Notes under the pieces: generated by a model
Told to the model about the DNA's origin: nothing
The model's database searches: none
Seen by the model: only the letters and a program-made list of their open reading frames with translations
Part shown: positions 31,516-43,359 of the stretch, piece by piece
Layout of the letters: every line of letters begins with the position of its first letter
Numbering within the stretch: position 1 is the stretch's first letter
Position numbers and translations under genes: made by a program
Origin: Cylicocyclus nassatus
Lineage: Eukaryota; Nematoda; Chromadorea; Rhabditida; Strongylidae
NCBI GenBank assembly: GCA_958299035.1
Contig: CATQJL010000223.1
Location: 75,471,600 to 75,535,599, forward strand
Direction of reading: 5' to 3'
Length of the DNA: 64,000 nucleotides

Positions 31516-33357
31516 TTAAGGAATTTGCTTTAGGTCGATTTTGTTGAAGCAAACGTAATGTTTTTACTGTCAAAATCATCAGATTTTTAAGTAAGGATTG
31601 CATCGAGTGAATTTATAGCTTTGCCTGAGGCAAGAAATTTCGGCAAATGACTATAGTTCATGGTGTCTCTTTTTGCGTAACTATAACAATGTGCTTTCTT
31701 CCCTCATAATCACAAAAAGTAGCATGAAAATGTAATGCAAACGAGCAGTTGCTGCAGACCAAACTCTTTCTTTTTCCTTCAATTAAAATAAAATGTGTTT
31801 TATCTCTTTAGCTGAATAAGGCAGCTTGCGCATTCAATCATATTTGGATAAAAAATCAAAATTTATGAAATAGTTGTTCCAAAGACTTTTCACTGTTGTC
31901 CAGAGCAGAGGTGCGATAGTCGGAGCCGATTCTCCGCCTACCTTCACTTTTGAGCTGGAACAGGGTGACCACCTTCCCTTTGGTTTTGAAAATTTTTTTG
32001 CTTGAGTTTAAAAGAAGTAAAATAAGCAAAAGGAATGTAAAAGAAAGTATTAAGAGCATATATCTATGTAGTAGGTCGATCCAGGCAATAACCGCCGAGA
32101 ACCAGAACGAATGCTAAAATAATGAATCGTGAAAAATCATTCCACTGTTACAAACCTGCTGGCTGAAGACCTCCGCAGTTGCAACTTCATAGGTTTTAAA
32201 GGGTAAGCGTGTTCTACCAGACAGTGAAAGAATCAGTTTGATTTGAGGAGTGGCCGCCGAGAACGAAAATTTTGAAAAACCTTAAAAATCTTCTCAATTT
32301 TAGGTTGCTTAATGACAACTAACATTTAAACTCTTATAAATCCAGACTTTGAAGGTGTGTAATGTTGCGACATCATAGATTTGTAGGGTAAGGTTTGCCC
32401 TATCAGAATATGTCTTAGCTTTACCGATCCATTGAAACATCGCCGAGATCCAGGCTTTTAAAAAAGCAGGTAACCGTTTTTCAGCTTATAACTTCTTCGG
32501 AATTGCATAATTCATGTTGCGACTTCATAGGTTGGATTCTCCTCATCAAGAGCTTTCAAATGGTATATAATATGTGGGGGGATTCACGCCTCCCACGGCA
32601 TATGCCCGGGGGTGGAGTGCCTCTCTTCACTAATTCTCCACTGGCGGCCTCCCGCCAATACATTGAAATGGGCGGGGTGGAGAATTAGTGAAGAGAAGTA
32701 CTCCACCCCAAGTTAGAGCCGCAAGAAACATTGAATCCCCCACATATTATATATCATTTAAAAGCTCTTGAAGAGGAGAATCCAACCTATGAAGTAGCAA
32801 CATGAATTATGCAAATCTGAAGAAGTTATGAGCTGGAAAACGGTTTTTTACCTGCTTTTTTAAGAGCCTGGATCTCGGCGATGTTTCAATGGATCGGTGC
32901 AGCTAAGACATATGATAGGGCAAACCTCACCCTACAAAACCTATGAAGTCGCAACATCACACACCTTCAAAGTCCGGATTCATAAGAGTTTAAATGTCAG
33001 TTGTCATTAAGGCAACCTAAAATTGAGAAGATTTTCAAGGCTCTCCAAAGTTCTCGTTCTCGGCGACCACTCCTCAAATCAAACTGATTCTTTCACTATC
33101 TGGTAGAACAACACTTACCCTTCAAAAACAATGAAGTCGCAACTGCGGAGGTCTTCAGCCAGCAGATTTGTAACAGTGGAATGATTTTTCACGATTTTTC
33201 ATTATTTTATCATTCGAAATTCTGGTTCTCGGCGGTTACTGCCTGGATCGACCTACTTTCTTCGCAGTACGTTATAAAAGAATTTATTCAATAAAGTCCG
33301 TACAGTTCCGCTAAATTTTACTTCCAAATACACCATTTGATAAGCACGTTTATTTTG

Positions 33358-33683
33358 GACTAGATGGCTTACCCGGCTCCGCCCGGCCCTGTCATTATTT
33401 TATTCGTAATCAGCATGCTCGATTACCCCCCTGTCAACTCCCAGCCCCGTAGCTCAAATTTTGCAAAAAATCGATAAAATCGATATCAATCGATGACGAA
33501 AAGTAGCCTATGACACCCGCCGGGGCCCGAAGTGTATGTGTGCCAAGTTTGGTTCGAATCGGTTTAGAAATGGAATTTTCTATTCGGAACATACGTACAC
33601 ACAGACATACATACATACATACATACATACAGACAGACAGACAGACAAACAGACATTCAGCTTTATATATAAGATATTTATGC
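33358..33683 (+). mobile_element. Retroposon fragment (SINE / RTE-tail-like), copy A
   Basis: It begins ctagatggcttacccggctc and ends attcagctttatatataaga after a run of ACAT and AGAC repeats. A tail of this type is seen on RTE-related retroposons. It interrupts the hAT-type palindrome; the other copies read gcacgtttactttagataatta without it. Confidence 0.65.
33594..33655. repeat. ACAT/AGAC microsatellite
   Basis: Six to seven acat units are followed by agac units in the retroposon tail. Homologous AGAC repeats lie at 37618-37670. Confidence 0.9.
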
Positions 33684-34029
33684 CGCTGTCTCATAAAGAT
33701 ATGCTTTCAATAATCTCTTTTGCAATTGTGTTGCTTATTTTCCGCGCACTTGTGGCAACGACCTGGAAGGATAGGCTCAGTCGACGTTAACGCTCCCCCC
33801 CCCCCCGGTCGACGTTGGGAGGTGAGTGTCCGGCACTACCACCTTCACTTTTGGCTGGCCAGTAGTAGCTGGAACCACCTTCACTTTTGGGGGCCCGGCT
33901 CCACCTATCGGACCTCTGGTCCAGAGGCAAAACATGTGGAGCAATGATAAGCAAACTTTGTTTGATCCAACTCTCTTACTCTCTCCAATTTTCGTTACGT
34001 TTTTACTCAGCATCTTCCAAAAGCTCTAA

Positions 34030-35500
34030 TGATTATTGAACACTTTTTATTAATTAATTTTAACATGATCAAATTTCGTCATTCAGAATTTGCCCTCAAA
34101 GGATTGCAAGCAAAAAACGATTGCGTTTTGCAATATGAGTATGGTAATTCAGTTTTTTTAGCTTTCAACAGGCACAGGTCTTTTTTTTTGAAAAAAAAAG
34201 TTTTGGCATTTGCGACTACGAGCTATCCGACCCCAAAGTTTTGAAGCATAAATGAAATTTGCAAGTATGTTTCAAGGAGACTAATATGCAGTCTTGGTGC
34301 AGAAAAGCTGATCTTGAAATATGTTCTGAAATGATTGTAAATAGCCTTTCAGAGAGATGGCACTGTTCTTAGTTATATCTGTTTTTGATACATATCTGCT
34401 ATAAAAACCACACCAGTAACCACAAATTAGTAAAAATTATAGCTTTTAGTCCTATCTTTTGAATGGATTACTCAAGAATGAGCAATCCAACAATCTAACT
34501 TATGTGAGACCCTCAGTGTGTTGTAAATCTCCGAATGGTTATTGGAAAAAATAAAAGGCAACCACGGAGAGGCATGATTCGCCAGGGAGAAAAAGAATCC
34601 TGAGTTTTTAGTTTGAGATACTCAATCAAAACTTTAGTATCTTCGAGGTAATGCAAGGCCCCAGTCGCTCATGTAGGTTTGAAATGACCTAAATCATATT
34701 CTTATCCAATCTTTTCCACTTTACAAAACCAAAAATTGTGCGTATAGAAGATGTCAATCGCGCTGCAAAACCATACCGACCGGACACACAATCTCGGTGT
34801 CCCAAAAGTACTTTGGCTTTTTCTAAACGTTTGGTTGCTGCGATTCGTAGAACAAAGGCTCATGAAAGATTTTGGTCTTTCAAACTCTATGTTATTACAG
34901 ATGAAATGAGCGAGCTCTCAAAAAATCGCAAAAATTTAAAAACCCGCAATCTTTGCCATGGTCAAGTTTCGCTGTTTTTCTAAATTTTCGTATTTATATT
35001 TTGCGGGATACAAAATTGCTCACTTTACAACTTTATATGCATCATAATTTTGAAACAAAAATTGTAAAGTAGGTATACTACAACTACAAAAAACGATGAC
35101 GTAAATACTGTGAATGTGAAGTGTCCCCAAAGACCTGTCAATTTTCGGAATGTTTCCCAGAATACTTGTGATCCTTCAGAGACTTCTTAGCGAGCAGGAG
35201 ACTTGATCTCTGGTCCAGAGTACTTGTTGGATCTGATCCTACCCGTAGAATTTGTGGAGAAAGATTGCCTATCGGAGACTTGTCTTCCTCACAGCAGACT
35301 ACTTGTGGAGAGAATCCTTGACCTCACTCATCCATCGGTATTTATACCCTTAGACTTGTTTACTTGCAAAGACGTTGCTGACTGAAGATAATAGTGATAA
35401 AGTGATGGGACAAAGTTACGATGACTTGTCCGGTTAATCTCTTGGGGCACTTTTCTAACCATTACAATACAAGGCAAAGCGAACAAACATCTATGAACAA
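34030..35500. other. No gene; contains a mariner-type remnant
   Basis: At 34895-34985 the sequence gatgaaatgagcgagctctc…gccatggtcaagtttcgctg matches the arm of the fold-back at 10.7-11.7 kb. The rest is unassigned AT-rich DNA. Confidence 0.4.
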
Positions 35501-35510
35501 TAAATAATAA

Positions 35511-36195
35511 ATGCAGAGTGTTTTAAAAGTCTGTACTTACTGTTTGACCATTAATATCTCTCTTACCAAGAAGTCTTTTGCCTTGCTTTAGATATCGTTG
35601 TGTAGAGTTGGCTTCAATTTAGATTTGCAATATAAAACGAATCACCCATCTCTCTTCATTAGTGTAGATTACGGTAGAAACTTCAAAGAGGGTTTTGAGC
35701 AATGAAAGGCTACATTTTGCCTCAGAAAGGAAACAAAACAGCCTAAAAGCTTTTACACTAGGCTAACTAGAGTTGTTGATTCTAACTGTAAAGTTCCCAA
35801 CTTACTATGATGCTTCATTGAAGAGTTATCCCGGGTAAGAGGTAACGGCCATTTTTTCAATGTTCCTAAAAAGTGCGATTACACCGTTTAGAAAGCTTCG
35901 TAATCCTGTGAATAATCGAGCATTGAACTCAGCGTCCATAAAAACCGTATTACACAAGTTTTCACATTTTTTTGAAAAATTTTGAATTCGCAGTTTTTTC
36001 ACATCGACACCATATGTCTCAAGTTTCTACCGTAATCCTACAGTAACGAAAAGAGATAGATGATTTGTTCTATAATGCAAATCTAAGTTGAAGCCAGCTC
36101 TACAAAACAATGCCTGAAGCAAGGCAAAAGACTTCTTGAGAAGAGAGATATCAACGATCAAACAGTACATACATATTGGGTCACCCTGTATACAG
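35511..36195. mobile_element. Fold-back mariner-type MITE related to CAGGGTGTCCC, diverged
   Basis: The arms pair over cttcaatttagatttgcaa and gcaaatctaagttgaagcc, and over ttacggtagaaacttc and its complement. The right end gggtcaccctgtata resembles the TIR of the 45955-46635 element. The left end is degraded. Confidence 0.65.
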
Positions 36196-36640
36196 TATGT
36201 ACAATCTGCAGTATCCAAAATTTTTTTGTAGTCGACCTTGGCGACAATGCATCACTTTTCAGGCATGATCAACCATTAGTGCAAGCCTAACCATATGTAG
36301 CTGGGCATATTGCTCCATACGAGAAGGATATCCAGAATGTTGTTACATACGATACGCAAGTTTGATGCTAAGAATATTTTGGATAGGATTGCATAACATT
36401 TCAGCAAAGCTCGATAGTGTTTTTATTTATTTATCTATTTTAAATTCACTCCAATGCACTCGATGATGCACCAAGAAGTATTAGTTCAACATAGTTATCT
36501 TGACTAAATAAACGACTATACAAACAACAAGCGCTGGTTTTTCGAAAAATCAAATTGTAATGCAAAAATAAGTATGTAGCCTACTCAATAGGTATAAAGA
36601 TTTAGGTACAATACCGCTCACTTTTTTTAAAAAATATACG

Positions 36641-36722
36641 CGAATGTATGGACATGTATAGACATGTATGGGCATGTCGCTACATGTCCATACATGTAGT
36701 GGCATGTCCATACATGTTTATA
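36641..36722. repeat. ACATGTCC array, left arm
   Basis: Irregular 11-13 bp units containing ACATGT alternate with cc/ggac and gcg spacers. The complementary array is at 38630-38702. Confidence 0.75.
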
Positions 36723-37111
36723 CTGCCGCTACATTTATAGACATCACCGCCGCGTGGCCATATCTTGCTTCAGAGTGGACGAATTTTGAATCCAAAGCCA
36801 CCATTAGATTCCGCTCGGCGCGGAGAATCTTTCGATATGTCGGCGAAGGGTACGATGTCTTCGATATTCCGTTTCAATTTTTTTTCGAAATCTTCTGCGA
36901 AGGTTCTTTCACGAATATGTGAAGCAGCGTCTTCCCAACATAGAAGACTTTACTAAGTACTATTCGATAATACTGTTCTTGTGTACTATTGTGCGCCAGA
37001 AAATGGGCTCAAATTTCTTTCCAAAAGAGATAGAAGCGTTGATGAATTTTGGAAAAATAGCGCGTTTTTAAATTCTACTCTCCATAACTTCCTTCTGAAT
37101 AAGTATTATAT

Positions 37112-37690
37112 ACTAGCTGGCATACCCGGCTCCGCCGTATGTTCCGAATAGAAAATACCATTTCTTAACCGATCCGAACCAAACTTGGCACACATACACT
37201 TCGGGCCCCGGCGGGTGTCACAGTCCACTTTTCGTTATCGATTGATGTCGATTTTATCGATTTTTTGCAAAATTTGAGCTACGAGGCTGGGATTTGGCAC
37301 ACGGGGGTGATCAGCATGCTCGATTACCCCCCTGTGCCAAACCTTAGCCCCGTAGCTCAAACTTTGCAAAAAAATCGATAAAATCGATAAAAGTAATGCA
37401 CGATTTTAAAAACTAATGTAGTATTCGTAATCAGCATGCTCGACTACCCCCTGTGCCAAATCCCAGCCCCCTAGCTCAAATTTTGCAAAAAATCGATAAA
37501 ATCGACATCAATCGATAACGAAAAGTGGACTGTGACACCCGCCGGGGCCCATAGTGTATGTGTGCCAAGTTTGGTCCGGATCGGTTTAGAAATGGAATTT
37601 TCTATTCGGAACATACGTACAGACAGACAGACAGACAGAGAGACATACAGACAGACAGACAAACAGACATTCAGCTTTATATATAAGATT
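37112..37690. mobile_element. Retroposon fragments (copy B), inverted pair
   Basis: The left half ctagctggcatacccggctc…catacacttcgggccccgg is the complement of the right half ggggcccatagtgtatgtgt…cattcagctttatatataag. The right half matches 33483-33685. The centre repeats atcagcatgctcgattaccc twice. This could be two insertions of the family in opposite orientation. Confidence 0.65.
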
Positions 37691-38736
37691 TTAAATCCGA
37701 AAACAGCGCCATGCTCATATACAGCATGTCATTGATATCTCAATTTCAGTATTCTTGAATCTTTCTGGAGACGTTTTTTCGCGAAGGTGTAAAGCAGCGA
37801 GCATTGTCCTGAGTATATTCCAGCAAAAATCTCGATACTACTTTTTCTGTAGATCATGATGTGCTAAATAGTAGCCGCAGATTTCTTTTCAAAAGAAATA
37901 GAACGGCTGGTGTTTTGTAGAAAAATCTTGTCTTCCCAAATTTCACTCGCCATAACCCCAGGATACGAAGCTATTGCTAAGCAGATGTGAGTTTCGAAAT
38001 CAGCAGGTTGCATAACCTCTACGAGCAAGTTTTCCGATATGTTCGGGTTATTTCATTTTTTCTCGATTTACGCTCCGGAAGCTCGCCGATGGATTTTGGT
38101 CAAAATGTTGATGCTGTTGAACTGTAAGAAAAGTTCTCTTATAGATTCGAACACGCCCTTTACGAAAATCGTGGTCTTTGAGGATTACAGGGTTTTTTGC
38201 AGAGCATCACGAAATTGCGTAACTTTGCCCCACTTCTCGCGTCTCTGTCAGAAAACTTGCCTGCTTGCTTTTCCAAGTCAAAATCACTAGAAATTGTGCT
38301 ATCGAACTGTGCGTGGCTCAGGCTCCAGTCTGTACAATTCGCCGAGTTACGAGCCTACGAAAACACGTCCTCATGAATTTTGCCCAAAATGTAATCGCAT
38401 ATTTCGTCGAAATTCCTCGTGAGCGCTTAAATGACGCTCGTTGCAGATATTATGTTCGCTTCGTCCAACGACTTCCACTGTATTGAATATGGTGCTTGAC
38501 GGAATATCGAAGACATCGTATCCCCGCTTCCAATCTATCAGAAGATTCTTCGCGCTGAGCTGAATCGAATGGTGGCTTTGGATTCAGAATTCGTTCACTC
38601 TGAAGCGAGATATGGCCACGCGACGGTGATGTCCATACATGTCGCTGCATGTATGGACATGTAGCGACATGTCCGTACATGTCGATACATGTCCATACAT
38701 TCGCGTTTATTTTTTAGAAAATGTGAGCGGTATTGT

Positions 38737-39720
38737 GTTAAACGAAGGAAAAATGAACAGTCATGCTGCAACCATCTCGGATAATTGCCGGGAGCAGGCG
38801 GCCATGCGATTTATGTGCAGGCGGGCACCGGAAAAATATTTCGCTGATTTCATGCGGTCCGCTTGCAGATATCTGCGGTTTTTCACTGATTAGTTGCGGC
38901 GCACTGGCCGCATCCTCGCGGAAGGTCCGCGAGAATATGCAAAATTTGAGGCCCGCACGTTCCTTTGTGAATGGCCGCACAGCCCTTGGGTACCTTCCGC
39001 AAAAAAAAAACCGTCGACGACCCCCTCTGTTATGTGAGCGTTACCTTTGCTCTTTGCCCTCTGTCTTAATTCCGTGCGTGCCTCGACGGAAATAAATACC
39101 TTTTTTTGAGCTTTCTCTTACATCGCTCCCATGGAGTAAGAAGGCAGCAGACAGTAAACGCACTGGTATGGATCCATGAAGCCGCCGGACCCTATGAGTG
39201 AGGCTCACATTCCTCAAAAAAGCTGATTTTTAGAGAATCCAGCTCTTGCCAATAAACAAATCAGTAAACATGTCAGCAACAGTTGAACTGAACTAAACTG
39301 AACTATTAATGGGGAAATTTAACTGTTTTCAGAGTTACGTGTGATAAGTCAAGTGCATCAATTCTAGTTTGAAAGCAGCTACACTTTCAACTTGCAGCGT
39401 AGTACACGGTAAGACACAAAGCTATCGTGGAATTTTATAAAAGAAACTGTTAGTTACGAAACAACTTTTTTTGAATACTGAATAGTAAATGTTAAACACA
39501 GCATTTTTACTAGTTGGCCTAAAAATCCAATAAATGCTTTTCCTTGAATCTAACGATAAGCTCTTTGCGGATAAGCCGAAAAGCAAAGACAAAATCCAGA
39601 TAAATACGCCTATACTCTATACTCTTTGTTGCCAAGGACTTGAGCCTAGTCGCAAAATTGGGCATTTCAAAAATTTGAGTTTTCGTTGGCATCCCATATA
39701 TAGCATTCGAGTAAAGTTCC
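38737..39720. other. No confident gene; GC-rich block at 38760-39130
   Basis: The 38760-39130 block (ccgcatcctcgcggaaggtc, gtcgacgaccccctctg, then aataaatac) is more GC-rich than its flanks. It ends with a polyadenylation-like signal. It could be an LTR or a processed fragment. The 110-codon frame at 38763-39095 shows no recognised motif. Confidence 0.3.
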
Positions 39721-39726
39721 GTTGAA

Positions 39727-40545
39727 CCCAGGGCTCGGCACGAGCTGGCACCGTCAAATTTGAAAACGAAGTCCCTTTGATTTTTGGGATTTCATATGAA
39801 GTCGCCTTCAATTCTAAACTCGAACGAAAACCCTCTAAAGAACAAAACGTTGACTAAAAAACGGAAGATATTGCAAAATTCCTCATTTGAAATGAAACAA
39901 ATACAAAAAAAAACAAAGAACAATACATAAAATAATAATACATAAACATAAACAACACAAGAGTAAAAGAACGGAAATACTAAATTTGACCGAGTGGAAA
40001 TGAAATCGGCGGAATTTGCGCTGCATGTGCTTAGCGCTTTGTCACTGGAGCAGAATATTCGACTGAGGAGCAGACCGAGAAATTTTCAAATGGCTGTAAA
40101 ACGCCTGAAAGAAAACATTATGAAAATGTTTTTTGTGTATGTAAACTTTTACTGTGCAAACACAATACATGTAAAAAGCATGAAAATAGCACCCAGCTGG
40201 CACGGTGCCAGCTGATAATAAAAAGTTCAGCACATCTTTCATTCACATAAGTTTTTATAGATTTTTGGGCCATAATTTAGGTCCCCAATGCGCATGCACA
40301 CACCTAATTTGGTGTCATGTGATGGCGTTTTGTTTGTAAACAAAGCTTTTGTTTGTTTGAGACCAATTTCAAACTCCCGCGCTGTGTTCGCTGACATGTC
40401 GGCGGCTTATCGACGGCATGCAATTGCCATGCGAATGGCATTTCAGGAAACAGCGGCAGGCTGACTCGCAAAAACGATATCTTCTTTGCTTTCCGCCTCA
40501 AGAACGATATATAGCTCCCAGTGCCAGATGTGCCGAGCCCTGGCT
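39727..40545. mobile_element. hAT-like TIR element (about 0.8 kb)
   Basis: The ends are CAGGGCTCGGCACGAGCTGG (starting at about 39728) and the complement of CAGGGCTCGGCACATCTGG. The 8-bp flanks gttgaacc and gctaaagc agree at five of eight positions, so the duplication is probably decayed. It contains the 21-bp palindrome CAGCTGGCACGGTGCCAGCTG at 40193-40213. Confidence 0.65.
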
Positions 40546-40665
40546 AAAGCTTTTCCAATTTTCTTTTTTTAAGAACAGGACTCCAAACAACGGAACAGTA
40601 TTCTAAGTGAGGCAAATGAAAGCATTATGAAGTCGTATGAGAATCAATGTGTTTTCGGTATGTAT

Positions 40666-40833
40666 GATTGGGCTCCCAAATTCGTGTGGAGGTGTATTGC
40701 AGACTGCGCTAACAAATAAACTTATCAAATCTCCACGTTATAGCTTTCCTTTTCGCGCTCTCTCGCTGGCAAAAACCGCCACGCTGTATGTTAACAAGAC
40801 TCCACCTCCACACGAATCTGGAAGCCAATCATT
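40666..40833. repeat. Short fold-back (168 bp)
   Basis: GATTGGGCTCCCAAATTCGT then gtggaggtg is mirrored by cacctccacacgaatctgga then agccaatc. It is a non-coding MITE-like element; the target duplication is not clear. Confidence 0.75.
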
Positions 40834-40879
40834 TCGAAAATTAGCAGGTAACATTGAAAATGTTTTGTTGATTGCATAA

Positions 40880-42640
40880 TCGAAATAACTGCCAAACTTC
40901 AGTTAAGAATCTTCGGGTATTCTCAAGTCCTTGGCAGTGGAGCAGTTCTTTAATCTGATTCCATTTGTCTCATAGACTGGGTAGTCATCATCTCCAAAAT
41001 GCAATACAAGGCTTTTTTCTAAATTTGCAGGTATGCCGTAGTGGACAGCATTCCATCATTTTTACAAGAGAAGCTCTTGTTGGTAAACGGATCTGTACTA
41101 CATCATAGTCATCATAACTTCCATATATCACTATGTCGTCGGCATACATCTGAATTGTCTGATGTATGGATGGTCGTGAGATGGATGGAAGTTCAACAGC
41201 ATATAATAGAAAGTGTAATGGAGAAAGGACTGCTTCTTGCAAACGCCGCTTGCACAGAGTTGTCGTTTAGAAAGTATATTCTACCTTCACCGTCACCCCT
41301 CTATTGTGCAAATATGATTTCAGCTATTTACTTGAAAAGATTTCTTTTCATTCCGACTTGCACTAGCTTGTACAAATTTGGGTAATTAGCTCTGCCAGAT
41401 GCCTTGGAAAGATCAGCATAAACAACATCAGCAAAACTACCACTTAAGTGCCAAATTTCAATCAAAAACCGAGCCCACAATAGCAGTGAACGATCCTTCC
41501 ATAAAGCCATGTTGACTAGCAAGGAATACGTTGAGCTTTCCAAAGCATGAAAGTATTAGGTTGTTGCAGAAATAATGTCCGTTTTGCAAATCTTCACTTT
41601 GGAAGGTTATAACTTTGTTCAGTCTTCCCCTTCAAGTTTTGTTCTTATGGCTGGCAACCAGCTTGTTTTGTAGCCGCGGGCCATGAGTTTACGCATATAG
41701 AAAAGACACCAAAAAAGGAGCTTTGCTAAAAGACAAAGAAATTTAAAAATGTTAACTTTTTCGAGCCTATTTGGCGTAGGCTTGTGAGTGCCAAATTATG
41801 ATAATTTGGGATTCTTCGCGCACTGAATAGCTAAGTGTTTCTGCGAAAGTTGTAGAAAAGATGTCCTGACCTCAATCATACATAAATGAGCAAAGCTTCG
41901 GCGATTGCCCAAACTATGAAAAACTTTGGACCCACAGAATGTCAGCAACGAGTATCTATTTCGGCGCGTCGATTTCTCGGCTCAGATATTTTCGAAAAAT
42001 CTACTTAAACATGCTATAGGTGAGCAATCTTCACCAATCCAGTAACTATGTTTTTAAAAGAATCCGTTTATTTACGCCTGAGTTATGGGCAAGCGAGTTA
42101 AAGCAGCGAAATTTTGACTTTGAGTGCGGATGTGCAAAATGCTGGTGAAATTCTCACAATGAGGATAGCAACTTGATTCCACCACCATTAGAAAATACAT
42201 GGTGAGAGCTTTCTAATTATATACAGATTCTATATCGTAAAAGGAAGTTTGATGGAAAAAAGTTGTTTGGAATATAGGCCTAGAAAAACGGACATTATTT
42301 TTGCAACAACCTAATAATTTGGTGCGCAGTACTTTCTCCATCACTTTTACAGCTAGGGTCAAACTAATCGGCCGAAAATCTGAGAGCAGGCATGCGTTAG
42401 AAACCTTAGGAATCACAGTGACTAATGCCCCTCCTTCCAGATTTGCGGCATTTCACCGAGCATCATCGATATATTAAAGCTATGAGCAAGAGGTTTACAG
42501 AGGGCTGAGGCACATTTTTAATAATCTGTGGAATTCCATTGAACGGCTCACTAAGAGACGGTTTCAATTCAATCAAAATCTTCTGAATTTTTGAAAAACT
42601 GACATAAACGTTTGATAAAGACCGGCGACTAGTAGAAGTG
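40880..42640 (-). pseudogene. CR1/Jockey-like non-LTR reverse transcriptase, decayed and interrupted
   Basis: Minus-strand fragments in order are IQKILIELKPSLSEPFNGIP (near 42560), VSNACLLSDFRPISLTLAVK then VMEKVLRTKLL (about 42410-42320), the mariner insertion at 41556-42314, SCFGKLNVFLASQHG and VVYADLSKA (about 41550-41400), LSPLHFLLY and MYADDIVIY (about 41230-41120), and VLHFGDDDYPVY (about 41000). These are RT motifs 0 to 7 of a non-LTR element. Several frameshifts separate them. The endonuclease half and 3' end are not clearly seen. Confidence 0.75.
41556..42314. mobile_element. Fold-back mariner-type MITE inside the RT (759 bp)
   Basis: The ends are TTAGGTTGTTGCAGAAATAA and the complement of TTAGGTTGTTGCAAAAATAA. 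TA flanks both (41554-41555 and 42315-42316). Removing it and one TA rejoins the RT frame between RTKLL and SCFGK. Confidence 0.9.
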
Positions 42641-43350
42641 GGTGCAAAACAATCTTAGCGTTCGACTAGCTTATGGGAGTCGAAAACTCCAGCGAAACAG
42701 CGGACAAAAGCATGTGCTTTTTCTAAATCCGTGTAATACGTGTAATAGCTACGGCTCGTTTGATCAGTTATGGTTGGCAGATGACGTCGAAAAAGAATTT
42801 CGAGTTTGCTTGATTGGCCAAATTCTGCTCACGATTAGATAATTCAAATGGTAATCGATATCTTAACACACTTTTTGTACATAGGATGGGATAAAGGATC
42901 TAGCCTACGTGCTATGAAGTGGAAGGATGACGGCAACGAAACGCAAAGTGGTGGACTCTTGTGGGGAAGTTACATCAATGCAAAGAATGTTCGAAATGGT
43001 ATTCTTATCAGAAGCGAACGGTTTCACTGGCAAAGCTATTTTGAAAGCAGCAAATACCGCACCAGTGAGGCTTCGTCTGTCAGCACTAAACTAAACAGGG
43101 CAAATCTCCGCTCTATCAAAAGGTGCCCTGGAGCCCTCTTAAAAATATAAAGTGTACACTTATCGCTGTAAGAAGTTAGAGTGTAACAAGCTTATGCTAC
43201 AACTTAACATTTTACCTCTGCAGCATAATGATTTCGAGTTTGCCTTCCGAAGGAAATGTGCAGTGTAACCAACTAACTATTTCTTTGATTTGCGTGCCGA
43301 TGAAACTTCTATAAATCTTTTGCTTCGCACATCTAGAACATAGCACGTGC
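42641..43350 (-). other. Probable 5' remnant of the minus-strand non-LTR element
   Basis: The sequence is continuous with the RT pseudogene and has long but shifting minus-strand frames. No endonuclease motif could be picked out. The 100-codon plus-strand frame at 42848-43150 is taken as its shadow. Confidence 0.3.
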
Positions 43351-43359
43351 TGCTTTATA

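Larger units (their letters stand above)
31906..33918. mobile_element. Giant palindromic hAT-type element, copy 1 (2 kb)
   Basis: The termini are CAGAGGTGCGAT and the complement of CAGAGGTCCGAT. A perfect 8-bp duplication GTCCAGAG lies at 31898-31905 and 33919-33926, diagnostic of the hAT superfamily. The core 32072-33264 is itself a long palindrome ending GTAGGTCGATCCAGGCA. Its centre carries ctaattctccactggcgg…gtggagaattagtg. It is non-coding. The right arm contains a retroposon (33358-33683). Confidence 0.85.
36608..38736. mobile_element. Fold-back element with ACATGT array (2.1 kb)
   Basis: The ends acaataccgctcac (36608) and gtgagcggtattgt (38736) are complementary. The arms continue through aaaatatacgcgaatgtatg, the ACATGT repeats and tttggattcagaattcgttc. 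A roughly 200-bp direct repeat (about 36900-37100 and 37785-37970, sharing gaagcagcg/aaagcagcg and aaaagagatagaa/aaaagaaatagaa) lies within. The retroposon at 37112-37690 is inside. No transposase was seen. Confidence 0.65.

Noticed and set aside
33594..33655. Microsatellite as a possible CRISPR-like or telomeric array
   Set aside because: 4-bp units without spacers in a eukaryotic retroposon tail; it is a simple repeat.
38763..39095. 110-codon frame in a GC-rich block
   Set aside because: No motif or splice context, with overlapping frames on the other strand. It is better explained by base composition.
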